A stretch of 64,000 nt of DNA from NCBI RefSeq assembly GCF_020618775.1, contig NZ_JAESVB010000015.1, positions 1 through 64,000 of the forward strand, written 5' to 3'. This document shows, in pieces, positions 34,650-43,138 of the stretch (position 1 is its first letter; each line of letters starts with the position of its first letter). The position numbers and the translations under genes are program-made. Below the pieces are notes generated by a model. That model searched no databases. It had not been told where the DNA came from and saw only the letters and a program-made list of their open reading frames with translations. Source of the DNA: Acidisoma silvae. GTDB lineage: Bacteria; Pseudomonadota; Alphaproteobacteria; Acetobacterales; Acetobacteraceae.

Positions 34650-34850
34650 ATGGACTTCGTTCACACCTGTCCTCATTGCTCTGATCCCCTGTGGGTCATG
34701 ATGAGCGGGCCGCACCTTGTGTCGTCAGACGTGCTGGTCTGCGTCTCATGTGACTTCTTGAAGTCCGTTGGTGAGCCGAAAGAGCAAACACCTGCCCTCC
34801 CCGCATTCATGATGCCGGCCCCAGAACAAGCCGAAGCGTTCGTCGCGTAA
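34650..34850 (+). CDS. Possible zinc-ribbon mini-protein
   Basis: 66 residues from ATG 34650: HTCPHCSDPLW and LVCVSCDFLK give two CxxC pairs 25 residues apart, a zinc-ribbon pattern. Frame extends upstream to 34590. No strong ribosome site. Low confidence. Confidence 0.35.
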   Translation: MDFVHTCPHCSDPLWVMMSGPHLVSSDVLVCVSCDFLKSVGEPKEQTPALPAFMMPAPEQAEAFVA

Positions 34851-35002
34851 ATACGATCTGCGGTCCGGATCAGCCCCGGCACCATCCGACTGTTCGGGAT
34901 CGTCTGACGTGTCGCCAGTCCGGCTTCGCGTTGAATGGCGTCGCGTTCGTCGGCTTCGTAGCTGGCCAAGTCTACGTTGGATGTGAATGAGCCTAGGCGC
35001 TG

Positions 35003-35239
35003 CTCTGGGTGGTCTGTGTTCAAAATATACCCAGGTCATGAAATTTGCTGATTATATCTATACCGGTCTGGGTGGTCTGGGTGGAAATAGAACCATACGT
35101 GTAAAAACACCGTCGTGATGAGATGGGGGTAAATCGATGTTCAGCGATTTGTCGAAAAACACCCCGTCCACCAAGACCACCCAGACCGCACGTTGAAATC
35201 ATTGAAGATTTTTCCAACGAACCCAGACCATGGTCTGGG
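35003..35239. repeat. Iteron-like GGTCTGGG repeats, candidate element origin
   Basis: Copies of GGTCTGGGTGG: 35003-35018 (partial), 35065-35084 (GGTCTGGGTGGTCTGGGTGG), an inverted copy at 35168-35187 (19 of 20 identical) and the perfect 18-bp palindrome CCCAGACCATGGTCTGGG at 35222-35239, ten bp past the helicase stop. Position beside primase-helicase suggests a replication origin; a termination role is also possible. Confidence 0.5.
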
Positions 35240-35249
35240 CTCAGACCGG

Positions 35250-36755
35250 TCATTCTGCGGCCTCTGGAAACATCTCGTCAGTTCCCCATGTCACTTCCAG
35301 TTTCGTTGCCTCGCAGAATGCTGCTCTCGCATCCCCGAGATTGCCTGTCTTGTAGCTAAAGGGTCGTGTCATCTCGATCGGCTTGGCAGTCCTCGCAGAG
35401 CCCCCGAACGCATTCGTCTCATCGACGATGTGCTCGCCGCCAAAACCCTTGCGCGGCCGAACGGGATTGCCGCCCATCCGGCGCATGAAGTGCCCGAATT
35501 GCTCTCGGGTCATCGGACGTCGCTCGTGCCGTTCTTTGGCGAACTCGGCGTAGCTGGCGAAAAGCAGCTCGGTCGAAATGACATCATGCCACTGAGCAAA
35601 GTGCTTCTCCAGGCCGAGGCGCGACCGAAAGACATAACCGCGGGCTAGGCAGTCTTGCCACCAGGCCTCGGGTATTGGCAGGCTGAGCTTGCGCTGCTGC
35701 TGGAGGCCTTCAGTGACCGGCACGGCGCGGACGTTGAAGTGCGTGAGATCCAGCGCGAGCAGATCATGAAGCATGGCACCATAACCGCCAGCTTCCATTT
35801 GCGCCCAGATCGCGGCGAAATACTCGTGGTTGTTCTTGGCGGCATCGACCACCTCAAGCACGAAGAACCGTCGTGCATCCAGCGATGCCGGCACCACCCA
35901 TTCCTCATTCGAAGCCATCATCAGATGCAGGAAGTTGGGCATCTGGACAGCATTTTGAAACTTCGCCTCGACCGTCAGATAGGGCTCGGTGATGATCGAC
36001 TTCAGCACACCCACATGCGCGCGATCGCCCGCGAAGAACGCCTCATCCGCAAAGAGCATGATGGCGTCGCGGAGGTGGCCATTAAAGTTTCCGGTGAGAT
36101 GCTTTGCGTTGCTAATGGCGATGCCGTGCTGACCCATGATCTTGAGGAGCGCTTTGGCGAGCGTGCCCTTTCCGGTGCCTTCACCGCCCTTCATCACAAC
36201 AGCGACTTCGCCCTGCTCGGCTGGGCGCTGCACCATGCGGGCCATCCAACCCATGAGGTAATCGAAATGCCCGCGGTCACCGTCGCAGATGATTTGGTGA
36301 ATATGTGACCGCAGCAGAGACCAATCGCCTAGCGCCGGCGTAATAGCGAAACCTTCCCAGAGGTTGAGCACACCGGCTTCGGATTTCGTGGTCGTAGGAT
36401 CGAAGGTCACGCCATCGATGAACTGGCGGCGTTCGGGATGGTTGAGCCAGATATTCGCTACGGTCTTGTAGACAGGCCGCTTCTGATCATCGACCCCGGT
36501 CTCGACCTTCTCATTCAAATAGAGCGTCTGGAGATCGCGCGATGAAAGACGATCAATACGGCGGCGCTTCAGCAGCGGGTCGTAAGCAGTCTGGAAGATG
36601 ACGGCTTTTCCGCCCTCGTTGACGAGACTGTATTTCTTGTTCAGACGCTTCACCACAGCAAGGGTTTCTGCGTCACAGTCTTTAGGCGCGGCTGGAGCGC
36701 CAGCCTTTTTGACGAAGTCTGCGACGTCTTCGGGATCTGAGAAAATGGCGTCCAT
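35250..36755 (-). CDS. Primase-helicase family protein (SF3-type ATPase, DUF5906-like)
   Basis: Replicative helicase of the element, 501 residues. Walker A is GGEGTGKGTL (about 190-199), followed by IMLFADEAFFAGD (Walker B), LMMASNEEWVVPA (sensor/motif C) and DARRFFVLEV (Arg finger region), the order found in phage and satellite SF3 helicases. Start overlaps the primase stop (TGATG). With the adjacent primase it forms a split version of the fused primase-helicases of satellites such as P4. Confidence 0.85.
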   Translation of the reverse strand: MDAIFSDPEDVADFVKKAGAPAAPKDCDAETLAVVKRLNKKYSLVNEGGKAVIFQTAYDPLLKRRRIDRLSSRDLQTLYLNEKVETGVDDQKRPVYKTVANIWLNHPERRQFIDGVTFDPTTTKSEAGVLNLWEGFAITPALGDWSLLRSHIHQIICDGDRGHFDYLMGWMARMVQRPAEQGEVAVVMKGGEGTGKGTLAKALLKIMGQHGIAISNAKHLTGNFNGHLRDAIMLFADEAFFAGDRAHVGVLKSIITEPYLTVEAKFQNAVQMPNFLHLMMASNEEWVVPASLDARRFFVLEVVDAAKNNHEYFAAIWAQMEAGGYGAMLHDLLALDLTHFNVRAVPVTEGLQQQRKLSLPIPEAWWQDCLARGYVFRSRLGLEKHFAQWHDVISTELLFASYAEFAKERHERRPMTREQFGHFMRRMGGNPVRPRKGFGGEHIVDETNAFGGSARTAKPIEMTRPFSYKTGNLGDARAAFCEATKLEVTWGTDEMFPEAAE

Positions 36756-37750
36756 CAGGCGACCCCTTCCGGCAACGGCGTGCTGGAAGCATGATCCAGA
36801 GCCCAGGCAACAAGCCGCTCGCCTTCACGCCGTGGCTTCCCTGCCTGCTCCAGTGCCGAGATCATGACGGCTTCGACGTCGCTGCGGGCCAGCAACCCCG
36901 CGTCTACGAGGCGCGCCAAGCTCATAGTCTGAGACCGGCACGTCGGGTGCCGGCTGGCGACAGGGGCGTTGATCACACGGCTGGCTGCGTTTCTCAGCGC
37001 AGCCATCGCATACTTACTGGCTGCAAGGCTGTTCGTTTCCGGCAGCGGCTTGGGCGCAGGGCGCGGCGGTGGCGCCAGGGCCTCGGGGGGCGGCACCTCG
37101 ACTATCTCAGCGCCGGGCAACATCACCAGCCGCTCAGAAATGTGATCAGTCATTCCCTGCGCAAAGACAGGCGCCGCAGTAAAGATCGGCTGTGCGGCGC
37201 CGAAGATGGCCGGGTCTGCCGGATGACCTTTGAGCCACTGCTTCAACTCCATCCCCGTCGTGTGCCGGCTGAGCCAGAACCAGAGCCGAAGGCGGATACC
37301 GGTCTTGATGCCATGCCCAGCAGTCGCTTGAGCTACGCAGCCGGCACCGTGGAAAGCATTCGGCAGCCGGGAAATGGCGATACGGGCGCATGCCTCAATG
37401 TCTGCGGCAACCACGGCGTCAGGCCGGTCGATCCCTTCCATGTCCAACGCCAGCCAGCGGCGCGGCACGTCCCTGAGCGTCGGGACTTCCCCTGTATCTG
37501 CATCAGGGTAGACGCGGCGCACGATGCGCTTGACCACAGGCCCATCGATCAGTTCTCCGCGGACGACGCAGCAGCGTGGAGCCGAGATCAAGCGGGCCAG
37601 AATTGCCCGCAGCGCTTCGATGTCAGAGATCGGGAACGTCCAGGCGTCATAGGTCTTCGTGTTATCATATGGCACAATTGCGTCCTGAGTGATCAGCTTC
37701 GCCAGGCGCAGGGTCGCCGCGCAGCGTAAGACGGTGATAAAATCACTCAA
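36755..37750 (-). CDS. Primase-like protein of the element
   Basis: 331 residues; candidate archaeo-eukaryotic-type primase domain: LALDMEGIDRP (acidic pair), GIRLRLWFWLSR and AAQPIFTAAPVFAQGM, the pattern in mobile-element primases. The C-terminal 80 residues are helical and may bind DNA or helicase. Overlaps the following helicase by 1 bp and the preceding small gene by 8 bp. Primase identity rests on motif and context. Confidence 0.62.
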   Translation of the reverse strand: MSDFITVLRCAATLRLAKLITQDAIVPYDNTKTYDAWTFPISDIEALRAILARLISAPRCCVVRGELIDGPVVKRIVRRVYPDADTGEVPTLRDVPRRWLALDMEGIDRPDAVVAADIEACARIAISRLPNAFHGAGCVAQATAGHGIKTGIRLRLWFWLSRHTTGMELKQWLKGHPADPAIFGAAQPIFTAAPVFAQGMTDHISERLVMLPGAEIVEVPPPEALAPPPRPAPKPLPETNSLAASKYAMAALRNAASRVINAPVASRHPTCRSQTMSLARLVDAGLLARSDVEAVMISALEQAGKPRREGERLVAWALDHASSTPLPEGVA

Positions 37751-38021
37751 TTGGCGCCTCCACCTTCGGTTCGGTCAGGCGGTCGCTTTTGGAAATCTGC
37801 CCAGCTGCGAAATGGGCAGCGCTGAGAAAAACGCCAATCCCATCATCGCCATGCTTGTCGACCAGAATTTCTGCGATCAAATGCATCATCAGCGGAAGCG
37901 CAAACCCATTTGCGTCATCGGCATCGGTCTGGCGCAGAAGCGCCTCGACCTGCCGGGTTGCCCGTTCCACCAGAGTGCGGCAGTGCGTCACCTGCGCGGC
38001 GCGATTGATCGTTCCGCTCAT
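37743..38021 (-). CDS. Small hypothetical protein upstream of primase
   Basis: 92 residues, helical, one His/Cys-containing helix (VTHCRTLVERATRQVEALL). Starts in ATGA with the 65-residue gene and overlaps the primase start. Function unknown. Confidence 0.6.
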   Translation of the reverse strand: MSGTINRAAQVTHCRTLVERATRQVEALLRQTDADDANGFALPLMMHLIAEILVDKHGDDGIGVFLSAAHFAAGQISKSDRLTEPKVEAPIE

Positions 38022-38215
38022 GCGCGCGCCTCCCGCAGAGCGGCCGCACGCCAGGCCAGCTGCTCGGCACGAGCGACGTGCCCGTGGGCAAGCTCCGCAT
38101 CCGCCAACCGATCAAGCTCGGCCGGGCTATAGTCACGCTCCAAATTCGGACGAATGAAGCGCGGATTAGCGAACGGATCGGACTTCTTGAAGGCGGAATA
38201 ACTATCAAATGACAT
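38018..38215 (-). CDS. Small hypothetical protein
   Basis: 65 residues, MSFDSYSAFKKSDPFANPRF, helical C-terminus rich in Ala/Arg. Leads the replication cistrons (4-bp overlap with the next). Function unknown. Confidence 0.55.
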   Translation of the reverse strand: MSFDSYSAFKKSDPFANPRFIRPNLERDYSPAELDRLADAELAHGHVARAEQLAWRAAALREARA

Positions 38216-38341
38216 CGGTCGACCTCATCGAGGGCGCCAAAGATCTTGATCCCCGGGGACACATCCGCTACATCAGGCGTGTGGTCGTCTGATGCCTATG
38301 AATGTGCCGCCGCTAGGGAGTCGTGACCCTGGCGGCGGTTT

Positions 38342-38584
38342 CTAGTTGCAGCTCGTGTTGTGCTTCGGCGCGCTCAGCTTCGAATGCGCCCAGGCCAGCA
38401 AATCCTCCCGGCGATACAGCGGGCGCTTCCCAAAATGCTGAAACGTCGGGCCACCGCCACGAGTGGCAATCGTCGCCAGCGTCGCGGGCTTCGTCTGAAA
38501 TCCCAAATCCGTCAGAAATTTCGCCGCCTCGTCACGCGTCAGGCGCGCGTCGGGATTGGCCGGAATAACGACCGTCTTCTCCAT
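38342..38584 (-). CDS. AlpA/excisionase-like HTH protein
   Basis: 80 residues: LTRDEAAKFLTDLGF, GGPTFQHFGKRPLYRREDLLAWAHSKL is the MerR-like HTH of AlpA/Xis proteins, cut here around residue 35-75. Such proteins activate integrase/excision or early satellite genes. ATG 38584 chosen; 38608 is an alternative. An operator-like repeat cluster lies just upstream at 38675-38726. Confidence 0.68.
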   Translation of the reverse strand: MEKTVVIPANPDARLTRDEAAKFLTDLGFQTKPATLATIATRGGGPTFQHFGKRPLYRREDLLAWAHSKLSAPKHNTSCN

Positions 38585-38674
38585 TTCGATGTTCTCTACG
38601 ATGTGCATCTACATCCCCTGTTGCGATTTATTTCGCGTTGCAGGGGCAAGATGAATGTTGGTTATTGAGAAAGC

Positions 38675-38726
38675 GAGTTCTCAAGTTCTAATTGAGTTCC
38701 AATTAGAACTTTAGAAGATTAGAACT
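38675..38726. promoter_or_regulatory. AGTTCTAAT repeat cluster upstream of the AlpA-like gene
   Basis: AGTTCTAAT (38684-38692) is inverted as ATTAGAACT at 38702-38710 and again at 38718-38726, with GAGTTCTC at 38675-38682. AT-rich patch in a GC-rich operon; likely regulator-binding region. Confidence 0.5.
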
Positions 38727-39668
38727 CTAGTCCCGCCTCAATCTGCCGGCGGCTAACCTGTAGAAGTTCTTGTAGGTATAGCCCCGAGGGGCATCTTTGA
38801 TTTCTAGATGTCGCATCACGGCGCTATGCGCTTCCGTCACGTCCCTGAAGGTCGTGCCACTTGCCAGCAGTTCCTCTAACGCAGCCAGCATACGGTGGCT
38901 TGGCGCCTTCAGTTCATTGCCGGCAGTGGGCACCAATGCAGAGCTCATGACTGCCGCCGCGCTCCGAAGCATGAAACCGCGAAGAGGCGGCATCACCGCC
39001 GCGGAGTCGGCCGCGCTCTCACCCTGGCGGGCATTGACGTGAAAACTGTCATCTCCCCACCACGCTTGCCCAATAGCGATCGGCGTCCTTGTAAGGTCAT
39101 TTGGCGCTATGCCCGTACAAAGGAACTCGCCCGCTCGCAGCTTCTCGCATAATGCCGCCATGAGGAGATCTCGCCGGAGTGCTGCGAGCCGCCATGCGGC
39201 AAAGTCCGGCGGCTCGATCACAGGATCGGATGCTTCAAAATCTAGATCGATCGGTTTCAGCTTGGCCATCCGCACCGCTAGAGGCAGCCGCCCCGGATGG
39301 TTCGCTAGCCACAGATGATCCAATACCGGTCGAAGGTAATCGGCGGCCCGCGTGTGAACATAATCGGCACCTTCGTGCAGAGCGCAGACTGATCGGAGCG
39401 TGAAGTGGGCAGGCAGAAATATGCCTACCTCTCGTGCCCGCCTGGCTGCCGGGCGGAGTAGAGCGGAAAAAATGACGCGCTCGACATAAGCCGCGAAGCT
39501 TTCCGAAGAACCTTCAGGTTCTGGAAGCGTAGGCAGCGACCATTCCGTGCTGGGCGTGGCTTCGTCGTCGTCGGCCATCACTCGATTGCGCTTAGAGCGC
39601 ACCCCATAGTTTTGCCATGGCATGATGACGCATGCTGGCGTTTGATGGAAGGAGACGGCGGCACTCAC
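38727..39668 (-). CDS. Hypothetical element protein
   Basis: 313 residues from GTG 39668, which overlaps the preceding stop (GTGA) like its neighbours; ATG 39578 is an alternative (283 residues). Helical, with CALHEGADYVHTRAADYLRP and IKDAPRGYTYKNFYRLAAG segments. No known domain. Last gene before the regulatory repeats. Confidence 0.58.
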   Translation of the reverse strand: MSAAVSFHQTPACVIMPWQNYGVRSKRNRVMADDDEATPSTEWSLPTLPEPEGSSESFAAYVERVIFSALLRPAARRAREVGIFLPAHFTLRSVCALHEGADYVHTRAADYLRPVLDHLWLANHPGRLPLAVRMAKLKPIDLDFEASDPVIEPPDFAAWRLAALRRDLLMAALCEKLRAGEFLCTGIAPNDLTRTPIAIGQAWWGDDSFHVNARQGESAADSAAVMPPLRGFMLRSAAAVMSSALVPTAGNELKAPSHRMLAALEELLASGTTFRDVTEAHSAVMRHLEIKDAPRGYTYKNFYRLAAGRLRRD

Positions 39669-39922
39669 GACCGCGCCTCCTTCTCCAGCCCGACCAGCAC
39701 GGCCTCCAGCCGCCGAGTCACATCCTGATCATTGATACAGGTTGCTACTTGGAACCCCAGCAGGGCCTCGGCTGGTGCAACGCCAGAGAATACGTTTCGG
39801 AACATAGTCCGGGCCGGCCGCCAGTGGTCACGGTGCAGGCTTAGGAAGACGGCCCACGCCTCCCGCTCAGCCGGCGTGACGGGCCGCATTGTGTCGATGA
39901 AACAAGCGACGAGCCGGGTCAT
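39665..39922 (-). CDS. Small hypothetical protein
   Basis: 85 residues, MTRLVACFIDTMRPVTPAER; helical. Coupled to both neighbours by 4-bp overlaps. Function unknown. Confidence 0.55.
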   Translation of the reverse strand: MTRLVACFIDTMRPVTPAEREAWAVFLSLHRDHWRPARTMFRNVFSGVAPAEALLGFQVATCINDQDVTRRLEAVLVGLEKEARS

Positions 39923-40284
39923 GGCCGCTTCTCCGCGATATCCCGCGCCAGGGACCAAGCGATTGCCACGTCAGGGTGATCGGGCGGCCCTTCCTCTGGT
40001 GCGCCGTCACAGGTCTCCCAGAGGGCAAGCCAAGCCTTCGCCTTCAGGCCCTCAGGCGTCCTAGCGGGCAGGTTTGCGACGGCTGTTCGAATGGCCCAGC
40101 AGCGGTCCACGAACTCGAATGTCTCCGCTCGGATGGTATTCCTCACCTGTTCCCAGTCAGCGTCGGCGCAGAGTTCTTCCCGGCGCCACAAGACATCCAT
40201 CTGCTTTCGCAGCCGGCGAAACCGGGCGACAAGCTCGAGCAGGCGAGCATCGGCGCGGCGGGGGGATTTGCGGTGCCGGGTCAT
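39919..40284 (-). CDS. Small hypothetical protein
   Basis: 121 residues, basic N-terminus (MTRHRKSPRRADARLLEL), then helical with conserved-looking Trp residues (DVLWRREEL, KAWLALWETCD). 4-bp overlaps on both sides. Function unknown. Confidence 0.55.
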   Translation of the reverse strand: MTRHRKSPRRADARLLELVARFRRLRKQMDVLWRREELCADADWEQVRNTIRAETFEFVDRCWAIRTAVANLPARTPEGLKAKAWLALWETCDGAPEEGPPDHPDVAIAWSLARDIAEKRP

Positions 40285-40565
40285 GGCCGGTCTCCGAACC
40301 GGATCTCGCATCCGTCCTGCGGCCCGTTGACGATCGGCCATCCGTCAGGCTCGGTATCGCAATGGTCCTCCTCCCGGTCGTAACTGTCCTCGGCATCGTC
40401 ATCGGCGCCGATCCCAGATTCGGGCCACGGTATCGCGCTTGCCAACGGCGCGTCATCGCCGGCGGCGCAGCAGTCTCCCTCCGGCTCAAGGTCCGTATCG
40501 CCGTCGATGGCGTTAAGCTCATCGATCGCACGCTGGATCAGCTCTTCGGCTTCTGCGCGGGTCAT
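40281..40565 (-). CDS. Very acidic small protein
   Basis: 94 residues, with about a third Asp/Glu (IDGDTDLEPEGD, DDDAEDSYDREEDH). DNA-mimic anti-restriction proteins have such composition, but nothing else supports that. 4-bp overlaps on both sides. Confidence 0.55.
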   Translation of the reverse strand: MTRAEAEELIQRAIDELNAIDGDTDLEPEGDCCAAGDDAPLASAIPWPESGIGADDDAEDSYDREEDHCDTEPDGWPIVNGPQDGCEIRFGDRP

Positions 40566-40783
40566 ATCCGCACCTCCAGCATCGAGCCGCCGTTGATCAT
40601 CGCATTGATGATTTCGTTAATCTCGCCGGCATCATGTTCGAGTGTTTCAATCACGCCGAGCACTGGACCGTCGTCCTCGATCTCACGGTCTTCCAAAAGC
40701 TCCCGAAGCGCGCTGGAAAGCGCAGATACCTTCCAGGTCCGCTTTTGCAGAGTGGCCAAGTCCTCATGCTGATATCTGCTCAT
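40562..40783 (-). CDS. Small helical protein
   Basis: 73 residues, MSRYQHEDLATLQKRTWKVS, then an acidic helical stretch ending in NEIINAMINGGSM. ATG 40783 overlaps the stop of the preceding gene. Function unknown. Confidence 0.55.
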   Translation of the reverse strand: MSRYQHEDLATLQKRTWKVSALSSALRELLEDREIEDDGPVLGVIETLEHDAGEINEIINAMINGGSMLEVRI

Positions 40784-41127
40784 GGCCGATCTCCCGCGCG
40801 CAAAACCGCCTCTCCGAACTCCCACAAAAAACCGTTGCAGATACCGTTACGCTCGCCGCGCTTAATCATGCCTTCAACGGCCCAAGCCAGAAGGTAACAA
40901 TGGCCGCGCTCCCGCATCGTCTTGATGGCAACCTGCCCAAGATGACGACCTAAAATGCAGTCGTGCTCGTAGTTGCCGGTTGAAATAGGCGTCCACCAGT
41001 CACGGCCAGATCCAGGAGGATCGAGGTTTCTGACAAATGGCAGAAATGCGAATGGATGTTCGACGGTGTCGGTGTCGGGTCTTCTTGCGGGAGGTTTCCT
41101 CCCGCGCGGGGGCTTCGCGGCGGTCAT
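40780..41127 (-). CDS. Small hypothetical protein
   Basis: 115 residues; basic N-terminus (AAKPPRGRKPPARR), then GRDWWTPISTGNYEHDCILG. No recognised domain. Coupled by 4-bp overlaps. Confidence 0.55.
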   Translation of the reverse strand: MTAAKPPRGRKPPARRPDTDTVEHPFAFLPFVRNLDPPGSGRDWWTPISTGNYEHDCILGRHLGQVAIKTMRERGHCYLLAWAVEGMIKRGERNGICNGFLWEFGEAVLRAGDRP

Positions 41128-41348
41128 ATCGCGCCCCCACTCATCACGAGGGACGCTGACAGCCCAGTGACGACGCCGGGCGTGAAGACGGCGGCGAGGA
41201 GAAGGCTATCGATTAGCCATAGGCCGGTCATGAGGCTGGCCTCGCCCGTCCGATGGGCGAGGCATTCGGATCTTCTGGGCGGGGGTGTCTCCGCGCCGGT
41301 GGCGGTGGCGGTTAATCTTCTGGGCGTGGTATAGGCGCGGTCAGCCAT
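41124..41348 (-). CDS. Small protein with C-terminal membrane helix, first gene of leftward train
   Basis: 74 residues; hydrophobic segment LWLIDSLLLAAVFTPGVVTG (about 43-62). First cistron of the leftward train; its promoter must lie in 41349-41483, where the XRE operator candidate sits. Function unknown. Confidence 0.5.
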   Translation of the reverse strand: MADRAYTTPRRLTATATGAETPPPRRSECLAHRTGEASLMTGLWLIDSLLLAAVFTPGVVTGLSASLVMSGGAI

Positions 41349-41434
41349 ATCCGTCTTCCTTCAGAGAAGCGGGTTGCGGTTAGGCTGGGCGAGGTGTTCC
41401 ACCACCTCGTCCAGCCGTCATTCCTTGCGGAACG

Positions 41435-41491
41435 GCACTATTGGTGACATACTTGCCATTATCCGCGCAAGGAAAAAGTCACCATTAGTGC
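41435..41491. promoter_or_regulatory. XRE operator pair in divergent promoter
   Basis: Inverted 16-bp arms, GCACTATTGGTGACAT (41435-41450) and AAGTCACCATTAGTGC (41476-41491), 14 of 16 matching. Lies between the leftward gene train and the XRE gene, a lysogeny-switch-like position. Confidence 0.6.
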
Positions 41492-41723
41492 AATTTCACC
41501 CGCACAGAGCCGGGCAGCCAGGGGCTTGCTGGATTGGTCGCGCGATCGGCTTTCGGCAGAATGCGGCGTTGCTAAGCGAACCATCGTGAGGTTTGAGGCC
41601 GAGGAAGGGGAGACGCGCGCCTCCACCCTCGCCGCCATCCGCGCCGCTCTGGAAACCGCAGGCGTCGAGTTCATTGCCGAGAACGGCGGTGGACCCGGGG
41701 TGCGGCTGAGGAAATTGGGATAA
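41484..41723 (+). CDS. XRE-family HTH regulator, unusual start
   Basis: Repressor-type HTH protein: SPAQSRAARGLLDWSRDRLS, ECGVAKRTIVRFEAEEGETR, then the C-terminal tail GVEFIAENGGGPGVRLRK. The conserved N-terminus lies upstream of the first usual start codon (TTG 41526), and the frame is closed at 41445. ATT at 41484 (AAGGAA 8 nt before) or ATT 41493 may therefore initiate, otherwise the gene is damaged. Divergent from the element gene train, with an operator pair between; likely the element's repressor. Confidence 0.65.
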   Translation: MSAISPAQSRAARGLLDWSRDRLSAECGVAKRTIVRFEAEEGETRASTLAAIRAALETAGVEFIAENGGGPGVRLRKLG

Positions 41724-41842
41724 TCCACCGCGGTGCGCAGACTATAATCAAGATGACCGATACGTTCTCGTTGCAATATAATCCATAAGGCGCTTTAGTC
41801 CTAAAAACGCCGCTCGGCTGCGACGTTTGGTGGGAAGCAAAA

Positions 41843-43060
41843 ATGTCTCCTGATCTAGAAGAGTTTCGAAATCGTATTCTCGCCCATGCTAAATTGGCGG
41901 TTAATCGTGCTCCCAAGGTCGAATCGGAGGCGAGTACGAATGCTTCCCTCGTGCAACCCTTCCTCACCGTTCTGGGTTATGACGTCACAAACCCTGATGA
42001 GGTTTCACCCGAACACCACGCTGATTTCTCAGACAAGTATCAAAACAAAGTGGATTACGCGATACTGAACCAAGGGCAACCGGTTATTGCCATTGAGTCT
42101 AAACGCGTCGGTGCCGCGATGAAGGATGACCGCGGTCAGCTTCGAAGCTACTTCAATGCTTCTCCTACCGTGAAGCTCGGCATCCTTACAGATGGTCTGC
42201 GTTATGAGCTTTATGCAGATTCCGACAAGCCAAACATGATGGATGAGGTAGCATTTCTGCGCGTCGATCTCTCAGAAATTGCAAAATCAGGATCGATTGA
42301 CGATTTGACGCTAGAAGGCGTTTCTGCGGTCCGAAGTGGGTTGTTCAACCCTGAAGATGTAGGGGCCGAAGCCAAACGCAAGCTAATGTTTGAGTCAATC
42401 GTTCAGCTCATCAAGGCCTTTAAGACGAGCCCTCCAGATGACTTCATTCGGTTTGTACTAGACCGAACTGAAATGGGTAAGAAGATGGGAAAGCTTACTC
42501 AAAAGGTTGTCGACGCAAACAGAGACATTGTTCAGACGGCTATGGAAGCGTTCGTAGCACGCGAAGCGCTAGCAAGACTGGGTTTTGCTCCCAAGGACGT
42601 TGTTAAGGCTCCTCCTGATTATCAAGAGCCCCCGGCTACCGGCACGGCCGAGCAAGCGATTTCTTTGGAAACTGAAGGTGGTTCACTTCCCCCCTCGGGG
42701 GGCGAATTGGCGGCGCTAGAATATAGCAAGAACAGACTTTTCTATCTCGTTCGCGACGACATACTGTTCGGCGAGGTTAGCAAAATTGCCTTTCGAAAAT
42801 ACAAGAAGTCGCTTCGAGTATATTACGGTGGACTTAACGCCGGTTCCCTTTTCGACTATCGGGAGAGAAAAGACGGTCTTCCGCTTCTAAACTTTCCTGC
42901 ACTCAACGTTGAAGATGTCCCCTACGCAGCTTCTCCGGCGCTCGATGATCTCTTGCTGAAGTCATTCACTCAGCGTGCGACGGAGGCAGGAGTTGTTTTT
43001 GGGGGCCAACCCGTCCTTAGGTCGATTAAAGGGGGACATCCGGACGCCAGCGCTGGATAG
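41843..43060 (+). CDS. Orphan HsdR-N / PD-(D/E)xK restriction-type protein
   Basis: 405 residues. Residues about 30-130 are the type I restriction HsdR N-terminal nuclease domain: LVQPFLTVLGYDV, then KVDYAILNQGQPVIAIESKR (Asp, then ExK). The C-terminal half (YLVRDDILFGEVSKIAFRKYKKSLRVYY, split around 310-335) is a second, unrecognised domain. No SF2 helicase motor, HsdM or HsdS nearby, so it is not a normal type I enzyme. Likely a stand-alone anti-phage nuclease. Lower GC than the host. Confidence 0.72.
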   Translation: MSPDLEEFRNRILAHAKLAVNRAPKVESEASTNASLVQPFLTVLGYDVTNPDEVSPEHHADFSDKYQNKVDYAILNQGQPVIAIESKRVGAAMKDDRGQLRSYFNASPTVKLGILTDGLRYELYADSDKPNMMDEVAFLRVDLSEIAKSGSIDDLTLEGVSAVRSGLFNPEDVGAEAKRKLMFESIVQLIKAFKTSPPDDFIRFVLDRTEMGKKMGKLTQKVVDANRDIVQTAMEAFVAREALARLGFAPKDVVKAPPDYQEPPATGTAEQAISLETEGGSLPPSGGELAALEYSKNRLFYLVRDDILFGEVSKIAFRKYKKSLRVYYGGLNAGSLFDYRERKDGLPLLNFPALNVEDVPYAASPALDDLLLKSFTQRATEAGVVFGGQPVLRSIKGGHPDASAG

Positions 43061-43138
43061 AATCTAATGTTGGTTTTTTAAGATGAACGACCGGCGTTAG
43101 CTTAGGGCAAAATTTTATCAAAAAGAACGATTGTCTGT

